A stretch of 64,000 nucleotides of DNA from JBBIQS01 sp037442205 (lineage in GTDB: Bacteria; Myxococcota; Myxococcia; Myxococcales; UBA5297): contig JBBIQS010000011.1 in assembly GCA_037442205.1 (NCBI GenBank), positions 47,300-111,299 on the forward strand, given 5' to 3'. The notes beneath the pieces were generated by a model. That model had not been told where the DNA came from. It saw nothing but the letters and a program-made list of their open reading frames with translations, and searched no databases. The translations under genes and the position numbers were made by a program. This document shows, in pieces, positions 41,037 through 49,366 of the stretch (position 1 is the stretch's first letter; each line of letters opens with the position of its first letter).

Positions 41037-42029
41037 TCACGGGAACTCCCAGCCCGCGACCAGGCCTGCCTCCACCCTCAGGGCACCTCGCTGCCAAAGA
41101 ATCTGGGTGCCGCTCTGAGTGGTGCGCAGGTGCTGGCGGCTGCTGGAGCTGAGGCCGGGGGCGAGGCGGGCTCCGAGGCGGAGTCCCGACATTGTGTTCC
41201 AGAGGAGGGCGAGCGGGGTCGAAGTGAGAAGGTCCACGACGGTGCCGGTCGGGGAGAGCGCCGTGGGATCGGCGAGTGCGTAGTCGTGCACCAGCGCACC
41301 CGCAACCAAGGCGGCGGAGAGCTCGATTCGCTCCGACACCGGATAGCGGTAGAGCGCTCCCGCCTGTAGCTGCCACTCGAAGACCCGAAGGCCGAGGCCC
41401 TGCGACGGGCAGAGGGATGAGGTGACTGCCATTCCCAGGCCCTTGGCCGGTGCCACCACCAGCCCGATGCGCACGGCCAGGTCCAGCCCTTGAAGCCTCA
41501 CCATCGCGTCGACGCCCGCGGAAGGCTGAATGGGCATCGGCAGGGATGAGCTCGCGGGCACCGGTGGCGGCGTTTCCGCGACCGCGGGGACCACCGGGAC
41601 CACCGGCGCCGTTTCCCGGGAGGCCAGTCGAGCCAGCTCTACGAGCTTTTGGGCAACCTCGAGGTGTAGCTCAGAGCCAGCCGAGCCCTCCTGGTAACGG
41701 ACCTCGCGTGTCAGCGTGATCGTTGGGCCGATCGCGTGCAGGCTGACCACATCTTCAAGGTCGTTGACGACGATCCGCACCCGTGGCGCTCGAGCGACGG
41801 ACAAGACGGCAAAGCCTTCCTGGACCAGTCGCAACAGGCAGGTGCGCTCGAGACCGAGACCGTCGAGGCGGCGGTAGCTCTCTTCGGACAGGAGGGTGAG
41901 ATCGACACCAACGGTCGTCGGCATGACGGGATCGGCGCGAACCGAAGTCGCCAGGAGCAGGCCCAACACGAGGACGCTGACGGCAGGACTGAGCGAGCGG
42001 AAGCGCCTGGTCGCGGGAGGTTCGGCCAT
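41037..42029 (-). CDS. Exported envelope protein of unknown function
   Basis: The 330-residue protein has a signal peptide ending SVRADP. The first mature part (30-130) has alternating hydrophobic strands (VRIVVNDLEDVVSLHAIGPTITLTREVRY). A Pro-rich linker (about 140-170) separates it from a C-terminal region of amphipathic strands (VRLQGLDLAVRIGLVVAPAKGLGMAV, LRVFEWQLQAGALYRYPV) ending in Phe-Pro, suggestive of a small beta-barrel or beta-rich outer-membrane domain. It lies 69 nt upstream of the ECF sigma gene on the same strand and is probably the first gene of that unit. A GTG six codons upstream is an alternative start. Confidence 0.65.
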   Translation of the reverse strand: MAEPPATRRFRSLSPAVSVLVLGLLLATSVRADPVMPTTVGVDLTLLSEESYRRLDGLGLERTCLLRLVQEGFAVLSVARAPRVRIVVNDLEDVVSLHAIGPTITLTREVRYQEGSAGSELHLEVAQKLVELARLASRETAPVVPVVPAVAETPPPVPASSSLPMPIQPSAGVDAMVRLQGLDLAVRIGLVVAPAKGLGMAVTSSLCPSQGLGLRVFEWQLQAGALYRYPVSERIELSAALVAGALVHDYALADPTALSPTGTVVDLLTSTPLALLWNTMSGLRLGARLAPGLSSSSRQHLRTTQSGTQILWQRGALRVEAGLVAGWEFP

Positions 42030-42204
42030 TCGCTCACTATAGTTCACGCGGAAGTCTTGCCTGGCAACCGACTGAAAAGCCTCGGGAAATCGGTCCTCGG
42101 TGAATGACTCCGAAAGAACCGGAGTGCGAGGGCCGCGCCGGCGAAGGGGCCATCGATTGGGCGGCAGGCGGCCAGACCGCGAAGGTCAGGGAACCAGCCG
42201 CTCC

Positions 42205-42438
42205 TCACCCGCCGGAGGTCGGCAACAGCAGGATCACCTCGTCGCCGTCGCCCAGCCGGTCGTTGAGCCTGCGCTGCTCGCCGCGCACCGAGGCCAGGAT
42301 GAAGCGCAGGTGGCTGCGGTGGTAGCCGAGCTGCAGGAGCAGGTCTTCCAGGCAGGCGTTGTCGGCCAGCTCGAAGTCGAAGTCGTCCTTGCCGAAGGGC
42401 TTGGCCATCGCTCCCTGGATTCGGATGTGGACGCGCAC
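42205..42438 (-). CDS. MoaD/ThiS-family small sulfur-carrier-like protein
   Basis: The GTG at 42438 follows GGAGA with 6 nt spacing and encodes 77 residues. The sequence is a compact beta-grasp type: strand VRVHIRIQ, FDFELADNACLEDLLLQL helix region, FILASVRGEQRRLNDRLGDGDEVILLLP, and it ends exactly in Gly-Gly. The terminal Gly-Gly is adenylated and converted to a thiocarboxylate in MoaD, ThiS and relatives. The LGDGDEVILLLPTSGG ending is the MoaD signature. Partner enzymes (MoaE, MoeB) are not adjacent. It lies 4.4 kb from the molybdenum hydroxylase operon, so a role in molybdopterin synthesis is tempting but unproven. It overlaps no other gene. Confidence 0.75.
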   Translation of the reverse strand: MRVHIRIQGAMAKPFGKDDFDFELADNACLEDLLLQLGYHRSHLRFILASVRGEQRRLNDRLGDGDEVILLLPTSGG

Positions 42439-42520
42439 TCGAAGTCTCCTCAGGCTGGCTGCCGACCGCTCCGGCAGCGCGGGCAAGCTCGGACGCCCGT
42501 TTCGCCGGGGCAAGACCGCC

Positions 42521-42548
42521 TTGCCCCGACCGCTGCCACCGTTATAAT
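42521..42548 (+). promoter_or_regulatory. Consensus sigma-70 promoter
   Basis: TTGCCC (42521-42526), 16 nt, then a perfect TATAAT (42543-42548). This is unusually close to the E. coli consensus for such GC-rich DNA. Transcription would begin near 42555 and run into the structured RNA that precedes tyrS. Confidence 0.6.
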
Positions 42549-42591
42549 CGGAGCTGGAAGTTCGACCAACGGTTTGCAGTTCTTTGACTTT

Positions 42592-42773
42592 CCCCTGCCG
42601 TTCTCGTGATGGGTGGCAGAAATCCGAACCGATATGTCCGTCCCGGGGTAGTCGCTCTTTGGAGACCATGAGCAAGCCCTCGCCTCGGCGAGAAGGAAGC
42701 CTACGGTCTCCGGCGGGTGCCCCACCTGCTTTGACAGGGTTCGATGGACGTTGCCCACACGGCTCGGCGGGGG
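42592..42773 (+). ncRNA. ssrS: Probable 6S RNA
   Basis: The 182-nt segment can fold into one long irregular rod. CCCCTGCCG (42592) pairs with CGGCGGGG (42765), CGAACC (42625) with GGTTCG (42738), TGTC (42635) with GACA (42733), GGGGTA (42645) with TGCCCC (42718), GGAGACC (42661) with GGTCTCC (42705), and a CTCGCC/GGCGAG tip. Between GGGGTA and GGAGACC lies an open bubble (10 nt against 6 nt). Length, rod shape and central bubble are those of 6S RNA, which mimics an open promoter and binds sigma-70 RNA polymerase. The stretch CCGATATG...CGCTCTTTGG...GAGCA...GAGAAGGAAGCC recalls E. coli 6S. A strong promoter lies just upstream. Ends are approximate. Confidence 0.6.
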
Positions 42774-42958
42774 ATTATTCCTTCTCGAGGACGCGGCGGC
42801 TCGCCCGTTCGCCTCGAGCGCCGATCGAGGGGCCCTCGGCTCCTCTCGCCCCCCTCCACTCTGAAAAGCGCTGATCGCCCCCGGGGCGGTCGTGTATCGT
42901 TCCGGGCCCGCCATCGTCGGCGGACGGACCTTTCCGCTTCAAAGCAAGGGAGCATCCC

Positions 42959-44215
42959 ATGGCCTCGCTGCGCGACCGCACCCCAGAGGAGCAGTTCGAG
43001 GAGGTGGCGCGGGCGGCGGTGGACATCCACGTGGTCGCCGACCTCAAGGACAAGCTGAAGAAGTCCTACGAGACCAACACCCCGTTGACCATCAAGGCCG
43101 GATTCGACCCCACCGCTCCCGACCTGCACCTGGGCCACACCGTGCTTCTCTTCCGGATGAAGCGCTTCCAGGACCTGGGCCACAAGGCGGTGTTCCTGAT
43201 CGGCGACTTCACCGGGATGATCGGCGACCCCACCGGCAAGAGCGCCACCCGCCCGCCGCTGACCCCGGAGCAGGTGCAGGCCAACGCCGAGACCTACAAG
43301 AAGCAGGTCTTCAAGATCCTCGACCCGGCCAAGACCGAGGTGCGCTTCAACAGCGAGTGGCTGGGCAAGTTCTCCGGCACCGATCTCATCCGCCTGGCGT
43401 CCCGCTATCCGGTGGCGCGAATGCTGGAGCGCGACGACTTCAAGAAGCGCTTCAAGGAAGGCCGCTCGATCGCCATCCACGAGTTCCTCTACCCGCTGCT
43501 GCAGGGCTACGACTCGGTGGCGCTCAAGGCCGACGTCGAGCTGGGCGGCTCGGACCAGCTCTTCAACCTGCTGGTCGGGCGCGAGCTGATGCGCGACTAC
43601 GGGCTGTCGCCGCAGATCGTGCTCACCGGGCCGATCCTCGAGGGGCTCGACGCCAAGCTGGTCGACGGCAAGATCGCCGGCGACAAGATGTCCAAGTCGC
43701 TGGGCAACTACGTCGGCATCGCCGAGTCGCCGGAGACGATGTTCGGCAAGCTGATGTCGATCACCGACGACCTGATGTGGCGCTACTACGAGCTCTTGTC
43801 GGCGCTGACCGCACAGCAACTCAAGGAGCTCAAGGCCAAGGTGGCCGACGGCTCCGAGCATCCCAAGGCGGTGAAGGTGCGCTTCGCCAAGGAGATGGTG
43901 GCGCGCTTCCACTCGGCGGAGGAGGCCGACAAGGCCGCCGCCGAGTTCGACCGGGTCCACGCCCAGCGCGAGCTGCCGGAGCAGATCGAGGAGCGGGTGA
44001 TCGCCCTGGGCGGCGCGGCGAACCTGGGATTGCTCAAGCTGATGAGCGACAACGGCCTGGCGGCCTCGAACAGCGAGGCGCGGCGGCTGGTGGTGCAGGG
44101 TGGGGTGAGCATCAACGGCCAGCGCGCCGCGGACCCCAAGGTCTCGCTGGGAGAGGGCGAGTACCTGCTCCAGGTCGGCAAGCGGAAGTTCCTCAAGATC
44201 AAGCTTGGGCCCTAG
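42959..44215 (+). CDS. tyrS: Tyrosyl-tRNA synthetase
   Basis: This 418-residue class I synthetase attaches tyrosine to tRNA-Tyr. It has the HIGH-type motif in PDLHLGHTVLL, tyrosine and ATP pocket residues in FDPTAPDLHLG, IGDFTGMIGDPTGKS and ELGGSDQLFNLLVGREL, and the KMSKS loop (GDKMSKSLGNYV). A C-terminal S4 RNA-binding domain (SNSEARRLVVQGGVSINGQR) completes it. The sequence belongs to the TyrRS subgroup with GKSATRPPLT (TyrZ-like). It has GCAAGGGAGC upstream. A candidate 6S RNA precedes it by about 185 nt, and an MFS transporter gene starts 19 nt after its stop. Confidence 0.97.
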   Translation: MASLRDRTPEEQFEEVARAAVDIHVVADLKDKLKKSYETNTPLTIKAGFDPTAPDLHLGHTVLLFRMKRFQDLGHKAVFLIGDFTGMIGDPTGKSATRPPLTPEQVQANAETYKKQVFKILDPAKTEVRFNSEWLGKFSGTDLIRLASRYPVARMLERDDFKKRFKEGRSIAIHEFLYPLLQGYDSVALKADVELGGSDQLFNLLVGRELMRDYGLSPQIVLTGPILEGLDAKLVDGKIAGDKMSKSLGNYVGIAESPETMFGKLMSITDDLMWRYYELLSALTAQQLKELKAKVADGSEHPKAVKVRFAKEMVARFHSAEEADKAAAEFDRVHAQRELPEQIEERVIALGGAANLGLLKLMSDNGLAASNSEARRLVVQGGVSINGQRAADPKVSLGEGEYLLQVGKRKFLKIKLGP

Positions 44216-44234
44216 GCCCTCCGGGTAGAGCGCA

Positions 44235-45458
44235 ATGAAGCCGGCCATCGCCCGGGGCTGGAGAGGCTTGCCCGGAACCTTCTGGGCGCTGTTCGTCGGC
44301 GTGCTGCTGATGGCGCTGGCGACTTTCGTCTTTCCGTTCCTGGCGCTGTTCCTGAAGTCGCGCGGCTACTCGGTGGAGGAGAGCGGGCTGCTGGTCGCGC
44401 TCTTCGGGGTCGGCAGTATTCCCGCCGGGCCGCTGGCCGGACAGCTCGCCGACCGCATCGGTCGGCGGCCGGCGCTGATCGGCTCGCTCCTCTCGGCGGC
44501 GGCGCTGACCGCGCTGCTGCCGTTCCTCGGCAATCCGGTTGTGCTGGCGGCGGGAACGCTCGCCCTTGGGGTAGCGGTCCACGCCTACTTCCCGGTGGCC
44601 AACGCGATCGTCGCCGACGTCGTCCCGCCCGAGCGCTACGACGACGCCTACGCGCTGATGTACTGGGAGCGCAACGCCGGGATTGGCGTCTCCTTCGCGC
44701 TGGGCGGATACCTGGCGACGTTCGGCTACGACCGACTCTTCCTGATCGACGCCTCCACGACGCTGCTCTTCGCGCTGGTCGCCTTCGCCAGGATTCCCGA
44801 AACCTTGCCCGCCAGCGTCCCCTTGCACCAGGCCGCCCGCGCGCGGGGATTCGCGACCGCCTTGAGGGACCGGCACTTCATGGCGCTCCTGGTCCTCAAC
44901 GTCGTGTTCCTGGTCGGGCTGTTCCAGTTCATGTTGGCCTTGCCGGTGGTCATGGTGCGCCGCGCGCTGACGCCTGCCGACTACGGCCACGCCATGATGG
45001 TCAACAGCATCCTGATCATGCTGTTGAGCCCCTGGGTCTCGCGCGTGTCGGCGCGGGTAAACCCCGGGCGCATGCTCGCCCTGGGGGCGGTGTTCTGCGG
45101 GACCGGCTACCTCTCCTATTCCGTCTGCTCGAGCCCGTGGCACTACGCCGCCGCGACCGGGCTCTGGAGCCTGGGCGAGATCGTGTCGCTGCCTACGATC
45201 ATGTCGCTGGTGTCGAAGATGTCGCCTGAGGATCTGCGCGGGCGCTACCAAGGGCTGATTTCGGTCTCCTTTGGTGCCGGGCTGGCGCTGGCGCCGGCGA
45301 TCGGCGGAACGATGGTCGAGCGGTTCGGCCCGGAAGTGCTGTGGATCGCCGTGGCCTGCAGCTCGGGCCTGGTGGCCTTGGCGCACCTCGCCGCCGGCCG
45401 GGCCCGAAAGAGCGCCGGGGTCGGCGTCTCCGTTCCCGAGGCGGCAGCGCGCGGCTGA
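44235..45458 (+). CDS. Major facilitator superfamily transporter
   Basis: The 407-residue protein has about 12 membrane helices and the MFS loop signature in GQLADRIGRRPALIGSLL (about residues 72-90). Charged residues are kept in the helix 4-5 region (ERYDDAYALMYWERNAGIGVSFALGGYL), typical of drug:H+ antiporters of the DHA1 type. The substrate is unknown; multidrug or metabolite efflux is likely. It follows tyrS by 19 nt and may be read through from it. Two palindromic repeat units lie directly downstream, in place of a simple terminator. Confidence 0.88.
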   Translation: MKPAIARGWRGLPGTFWALFVGVLLMALATFVFPFLALFLKSRGYSVEESGLLVALFGVGSIPAGPLAGQLADRIGRRPALIGSLLSAAALTALLPFLGNPVVLAAGTLALGVAVHAYFPVANAIVADVVPPERYDDAYALMYWERNAGIGVSFALGGYLATFGYDRLFLIDASTTLLFALVAFARIPETLPASVPLHQAARARGFATALRDRHFMALLVLNVVFLVGLFQFMLALPVVMVRRALTPADYGHAMMVNSILIMLLSPWVSRVSARVNPGRMLALGAVFCGTGYLSYSVCSSPWHYAAATGLWSLGEIVSLPTIMSLVSKMSPEDLRGRYQGLISVSFGAGLALAPAIGGTMVERFGPEVLWIAVACSSGLVALAHLAAGRARKSAGVGVSVPEAAARG

Positions 45459-45491
45459 AACTGCGCCACTTCATCGCGGTTTCGCCTCGCA

Positions 45492-45668
45492 CCCTCACCC
45501 CCTCGGTCCCCCTCTCCCTCGGGCTGCGCCCTCAGGAGCAGGGGGATGACTTCTTCGCGGTGTTCGCGCTTCGCGCAGTCGGGCACTTCGTCCCCAGATG
45601 CCGCCGAGCTGCCCCCTCTCCGGAAGCGAAGCGCAGCGTAGCGACGGAGAGGGGGTTGGGGGTGAGGG
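45492..45668. repeat. Palindromic interspersed repeat, copy 1
   Basis: A 177-bp unit begins CCCTCACCCCCTCGGTCCCC and ends GAGAGGGGGTTGGGGGTGAGGG, so its ends are inverted repeats of about 25 bp. The interior has ATGACTTCTTCGCGGTGTTC and CGAAGCGCAGCGTAGCGACG. Copy 2 follows 31 bp later in the same orientation with only scattered differences. Confidence 0.85.
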
Positions 45669-45699
45669 AAGAGGGCGGAGCGACGCACCGGCTTTCTTA

Positions 45700-45872
45700 C
45701 CCTCACCCCCTCGGTCCCCCTCTCCCTCGGGCGCCCAGGAGCAGGGGGATGACTTCTTCGCGGTGTTCGCGCCTCGCGCAGTCGGGCACTTCGTCCCCAG
45801 ATGCCGCCGAGCTGCCCCCCTCTCCGGAAGCGAAGCGCAGCGTAGCGACGGAGAGGGAGTTGGGGGTGAGGG
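45700..45872. repeat. Palindromic interspersed repeat, copy 2
   Basis: A 173-bp unit nearly identical to copy 1 apart from a short deletion near its left end (GGGCGCCC against GGGCTGCGCCCTC) and a few substitutions. It has the same inverted ends (CCCTCACCCCCTC and TTGGGGGTGAGGG). No protein is encoded. It resembles non-autonomous REP- or MITE-type elements that spread between genes. Confidence 0.85.
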
Positions 45873-46089
45873 AAGAGGGCGACGCGCAGGCGGAAGGGGT
45901 GAGGGTAGAGGGGCGCCGCGCAGACGCCAAGCCCACCCACCAGCCAACCGAGTTCTCCACAGTTCGCCAGAAAAGCGGCCAGAAAATTGACCGCTCGACT
46001 GCCCCCCCTACACTGGCGCCAGGTTCCCTGTTTCAGGCTGTAGCAGCGCCGGTCAAGGCGCGGCGAGCGCAGCTCGAGGTGAGCACCCC

Positions 46090-49000
46090 ATGGCTAAGCG
46101 GAGGACGGCGGCCCGACCGGAGAAGAGGGTTCTGGCCCAGCAGGAAGTCACCCGCGGCGGCCGGACTGCGGCTCCGATGCGGCAGGCTCCCAGCGGCGGC
46201 GGCAAGAGCGCGCCCAGCTCCGGCGGGCTCGGCCGCGACATCCTGGCGGTCTTCGCTTTCATCGGCGCGATTGGCGTCTTCTGCGCCCTCTTCACCTACC
46301 GGCGCGAGGACGCGCTGGCCGCCAAGGTCGAGAACCTGATTGGCCCGATGGGCCACCGCGGCGCCGCTTCGCTCTTCGGCACCTTCGGCCTGTGCGCCTA
46401 CCTGGTCCCGGTGGCGCTCTTCTACACCTCGATGGCGTTGTTCGTGCGCGGGAAGGGAAGCCACCGCGGCCGGCAGATCGTCGGGCTGGTGGTGCTCGCT
46501 CTCTCGGGTGCGGTGCTGGGACACCTGCTGATCTCGAAGACCGCGCTGGCTTATCCGCCGGGCGGAGCCATCGGCGCCGCGCTCGGTGAATCGCTGCGGG
46601 CGCTCTTCGGAACCTTCGGCGCGGTGCTGGCCATGTCGGCGGTGGCGGCCGGAGCTCTGATCGTCGCCACCGACGCCGCCTTCGCCCGGCTGTGCGTCAC
46701 CGCCGGCAGCTTCGTCAATCGCACCTCGCGCGCGGGCTTTGCCTGGGCTGTCGCGGAAGGGCAGAAGCAGTTCGCCGCCTGGAAGGAGCGACAGGAGATT
46801 CGCCGCCGCGAGAAGCTCGAGGAGGAGGCGGCCTTCGCCCAGTCGCTGGCCGACGCCGAGGAGTCCGACGGCGAGCTCCACGACGAATTCCACGAGGAGC
46901 TGGAGCGGGAGCTCGAGCAGACCAGCATTCGCCCGGCTTCGTCGCTCTCCTCGCTGCCGCCGAAGCCGGCGCAGGCCCTGCGTTCCGAGGTCGAGGAGCT
47001 TCCTGAGCTCACCGACGAAGAGATCGACGCCGACGAGGCTGATGCCCTGGCCGAGGAGGCCGCGCGCCTGGCTCGCGCCGCCGAAGAGCGACTGGCGCTC
47101 CAGGACGCCGAGGCCCGCGCCAAAGACGTCGCGCTGCGCGCCGCCCGCCGCGTTCGCAATTCGCCAGTGGCCGATCCGGCCTGGGCGCTCAGCGTTCCCG
47201 AGGCCGCTTCCACCGCTGCCGCTGCCGCGACGCCGGCTCCCGAAGTCGTTCCGGCTCCGGCGGCCGAGCGCCCCAAGCCGATTCTGGCGCTGCCGGCTCA
47301 AACCGCGCCGCGCGTCAGCACGTCTCCGGTTCCCGCGCAGGAGCTTGCCGCCGAAGAGATTCCGCTTCCTGCTCCGGTCGCCGCCGCGCCGGCTCCGGTG
47401 GTCGTTCCGCCTCAGGCCGAGATTCGCAAGGAGCCGATCGCCGCGGTCGGCGCCGTGCTGCCGGTGATCGTCGAACCCAAGGCTCCTCCCAAGCCCAAGG
47501 CGGAGAAGAAGGATCCCTTCGCCTTCGACGGCGACACCAACTTCAAGCTGCCGCCGCTCGATCTGCTCGAAGGCGGCGAGAACAAGAAGGTGGCGCTGGA
47601 CAAGGACGCCTTCTTCTCCACCGCCGAGAAGCTGCGCGAGAAGCTCGCCAGCTTCGGCATCGAGGGCATGGTCAAGGAGATCCGCCCCGGGCCGGTGGTC
47701 ACCATGTACGAGTTCGAGCCGGCGCCGGGGATCAAGGTCTCCAAGATCGCCTCGCTGGCCGACGACCTGGCGATGGCCATGGAGGCCTTGAAGGTGCGCA
47801 TCGTCGCCCCCATTCCCGGCAAGGGCGTGGTGGGCATCGAGGTGCCCAACAAGATCCGCGAGACGGTCTACTTCCGCGACATCGTCGAGCAGGACAGCTT
47901 CACCAAGACCAGCTCGAAGCTGGCGATGGCCATCGGCAAGAACATCGAGGGCATGCCCTACGTCACCGACCTGGCCAAGATGCCCCACGTGCTCATCGCC
48001 GGAACCACCGGGTCGGGCAAGTCGGTCAGCGTCAACGCGATGATCATGAGCGTCCTCTTCAAGTCCACGCCCGAAGAGGTCCGGATGATCATGGTGGACC
48101 CCAAGGTCACCGAGCTCTCGATCTACGAGGGTATTCCGCACCTGCTGCTGCCGGTGGTCACCGACGCGCGCAAGGCGGCGATGGCGCTGCGCTGGGGCGT
48201 CGAGGAGATGGACCGGCGCTACCAGCTGCTGGCCGACGCCGGGGTGCGCAACATCGCCGGCTACAACAAGTACATCGAGCGGCTGGAGGGCGAGGCTCCG
48301 CCGCCGCCCAAGGCGGTGGAGAAGGTCACTTCTTCCGGCGGCAAGATCCGGATCATCGACGTGGCCGAGGGCGAGAGCGAAGAGGACGCGCTGGCCCGGG
48401 CCGAGGGCAGCGGCGAGCCGACGCTGGGAGTGGACGCGCCCAAGGACGACGACGAGGCCGGGCTCGAGGCCGCGCCCACCGAGACCATCGTGCCCGAGGT
48501 GGCCGCCGAGGAGGAGGAGAAGCCCGCGGCCGCGCCGGAGAAGCCCAAGAAGCTGCCGTACATCATGATCGTCATCGACGAGGTCGCCGACCTGATGATG
48601 GTCGCCGGCCGCGAGGTGGAAACCTACGTGGCGCGGCTGGCGCAGATGGCCCGCGCCGCCGGCATCCACCTGATGATCGCCACCCAGCGCCCGTCAACCG
48701 ACGTGATCACCGGAGTGATCAAGGCCAACTTCCCCAGCCGGATCAGCTTCCAGTTGCGGTCGAAGCCGGACTCGATGACCATCCTCGGGACCATCGGCGC
48801 CGAGGCGCTGCTGGGCATGGGCGACATGCTGATCCTGCCGCCGACCTCGGCGCACCTGGAGCGCGTGCACGGCGCCTACGTCTCGGACACCGAGATCCAG
48901 AAGGTGGTCGAGCACCTCAAGGCCCAGGGCAAGCCGGTGTACGACGAGTCGATCCTCAAGCCGCGAGACGAGGAGGGCGAGGAGGCCGGCGGCGAGGGCG

Positions 49001-49233
49001 GCAACGAGGAGTACGCCGACGAGATGTACGACCAGTGCCTGGCCCTGGTCAGCGAGATGCGCCAGGTGTCGGTGTCGATGCTCCAGCGCAAGCTCCGCCT
49101 GGGCTACAACCGCGCCGCCAGAATCATCGAGCGGATGGAGCGCGAGGGCGTGGTCGGGCCGGCCAATGGCTCCAAGCCGCGCGAGGTGCTCGTCCGGCCG
49201 GCGGGGGAGATGCACAAGGAGGTCAATTTGTAG
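46090..49233 (+). CDS. ftsK: DNA translocase FtsK
   Basis: The 1047-residue FtsK pumps chromosome termini across the division septum. Its N-terminal domain has four hydrophobic helices (about residues 48-200), followed by a long charged, Pro/Ala-rich linker (220-480). The motor carries Walker A AGTTGSGKSVSVN (near 638) and Walker B IVIDEVADLMM, with ATQRPSTDVITG after it. The C-terminal gamma domain (QCLALVSEMRQVSVSMLQRKLRLGYNRAARIIERM) binds KOPS DNA. Unusually, about 85 residues rich in Asp/Glu/Ala interrupt the motor between YNKYIERLEG and the Walker B strand. An 83-bp near-copy of the gamma region occurs at 60735-60817. The start has GAGGTGAG upstream. Confidence 0.96.
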   Translation: MAKRRTAARPEKRVLAQQEVTRGGRTAAPMRQAPSGGGKSAPSSGGLGRDILAVFAFIGAIGVFCALFTYRREDALAAKVENLIGPMGHRGAASLFGTFGLCAYLVPVALFYTSMALFVRGKGSHRGRQIVGLVVLALSGAVLGHLLISKTALAYPPGGAIGAALGESLRALFGTFGAVLAMSAVAAGALIVATDAAFARLCVTAGSFVNRTSRAGFAWAVAEGQKQFAAWKERQEIRRREKLEEEAAFAQSLADAEESDGELHDEFHEELERELEQTSIRPASSLSSLPPKPAQALRSEVEELPELTDEEIDADEADALAEEAARLARAAEERLALQDAEARAKDVALRAARRVRNSPVADPAWALSVPEAASTAAAAATPAPEVVPAPAAERPKPILALPAQTAPRVSTSPVPAQELAAEEIPLPAPVAAAPAPVVVPPQAEIRKEPIAAVGAVLPVIVEPKAPPKPKAEKKDPFAFDGDTNFKLPPLDLLEGGENKKVALDKDAFFSTAEKLREKLASFGIEGMVKEIRPGPVVTMYEFEPAPGIKVSKIASLADDLAMAMEALKVRIVAPIPGKGVVGIEVPNKIRETVYFRDIVEQDSFTKTSSKLAMAIGKNIEGMPYVTDLAKMPHVLIAGTTGSGKSVSVNAMIMSVLFKSTPEEVRMIMVDPKVTELSIYEGIPHLLLPVVTDARKAAMALRWGVEEMDRRYQLLADAGVRNIAGYNKYIERLEGEAPPPPKAVEKVTSSGGKIRIIDVAEGESEEDALARAEGSGEPTLGVDAPKDDDEAGLEAAPTETIVPEVAAEEEEKPAAAPEKPKKLPYIMIVIDEVADLMMVAGREVETYVARLAQMARAAGIHLMIATQRPSTDVITGVIKANFPSRISFQLRSKPDSMTILGTIGAEALLGMGDMLILPPTSAHLERVHGAYVSDTEIQKVVEHLKAQGKPVYDESILKPRDEEGEEAGGEGGNEEYADEMYDQCLALVSEMRQVSVSMLQRKLRLGYNRAARIIERMEREGVVGPANGSKPREVLVRPAGEMHKEVNL

Positions 49234-49366
49234 GGGTGGGCCGACGGAATCTGGCGCTGTGGCGTCTCCGACGCACGAGATCCCGACGAAGGCCAGCTCG
49301 ATCCCGACGAGGTCCTTGGCGGGGCCGCGCGAGCCGCGAACCTGCGGTTGATGAAGGCTTGGTCGC

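Noticed and set aside
42555..42958. T-box riboswitch upstream of tyrS
   Set aside because: No T-box consensus (AGGGTGGNACCGCG type) or antiterminator was found, and the rod fold fits 6S RNA better.
45459..46089. CRISPR array
   Set aside because: Only two long repeat units, each about 175 bp with inverted ends, and no regular spacers or cas genes.
46033..48669. Long minus-strand open frame (878 codons) opposite ftsK
   Set aside because: It is the antisense of a GC-rich gene; the translation is His/Leu/Gly/Arg-rich without domains, while the plus strand is an unmistakable ftsK.
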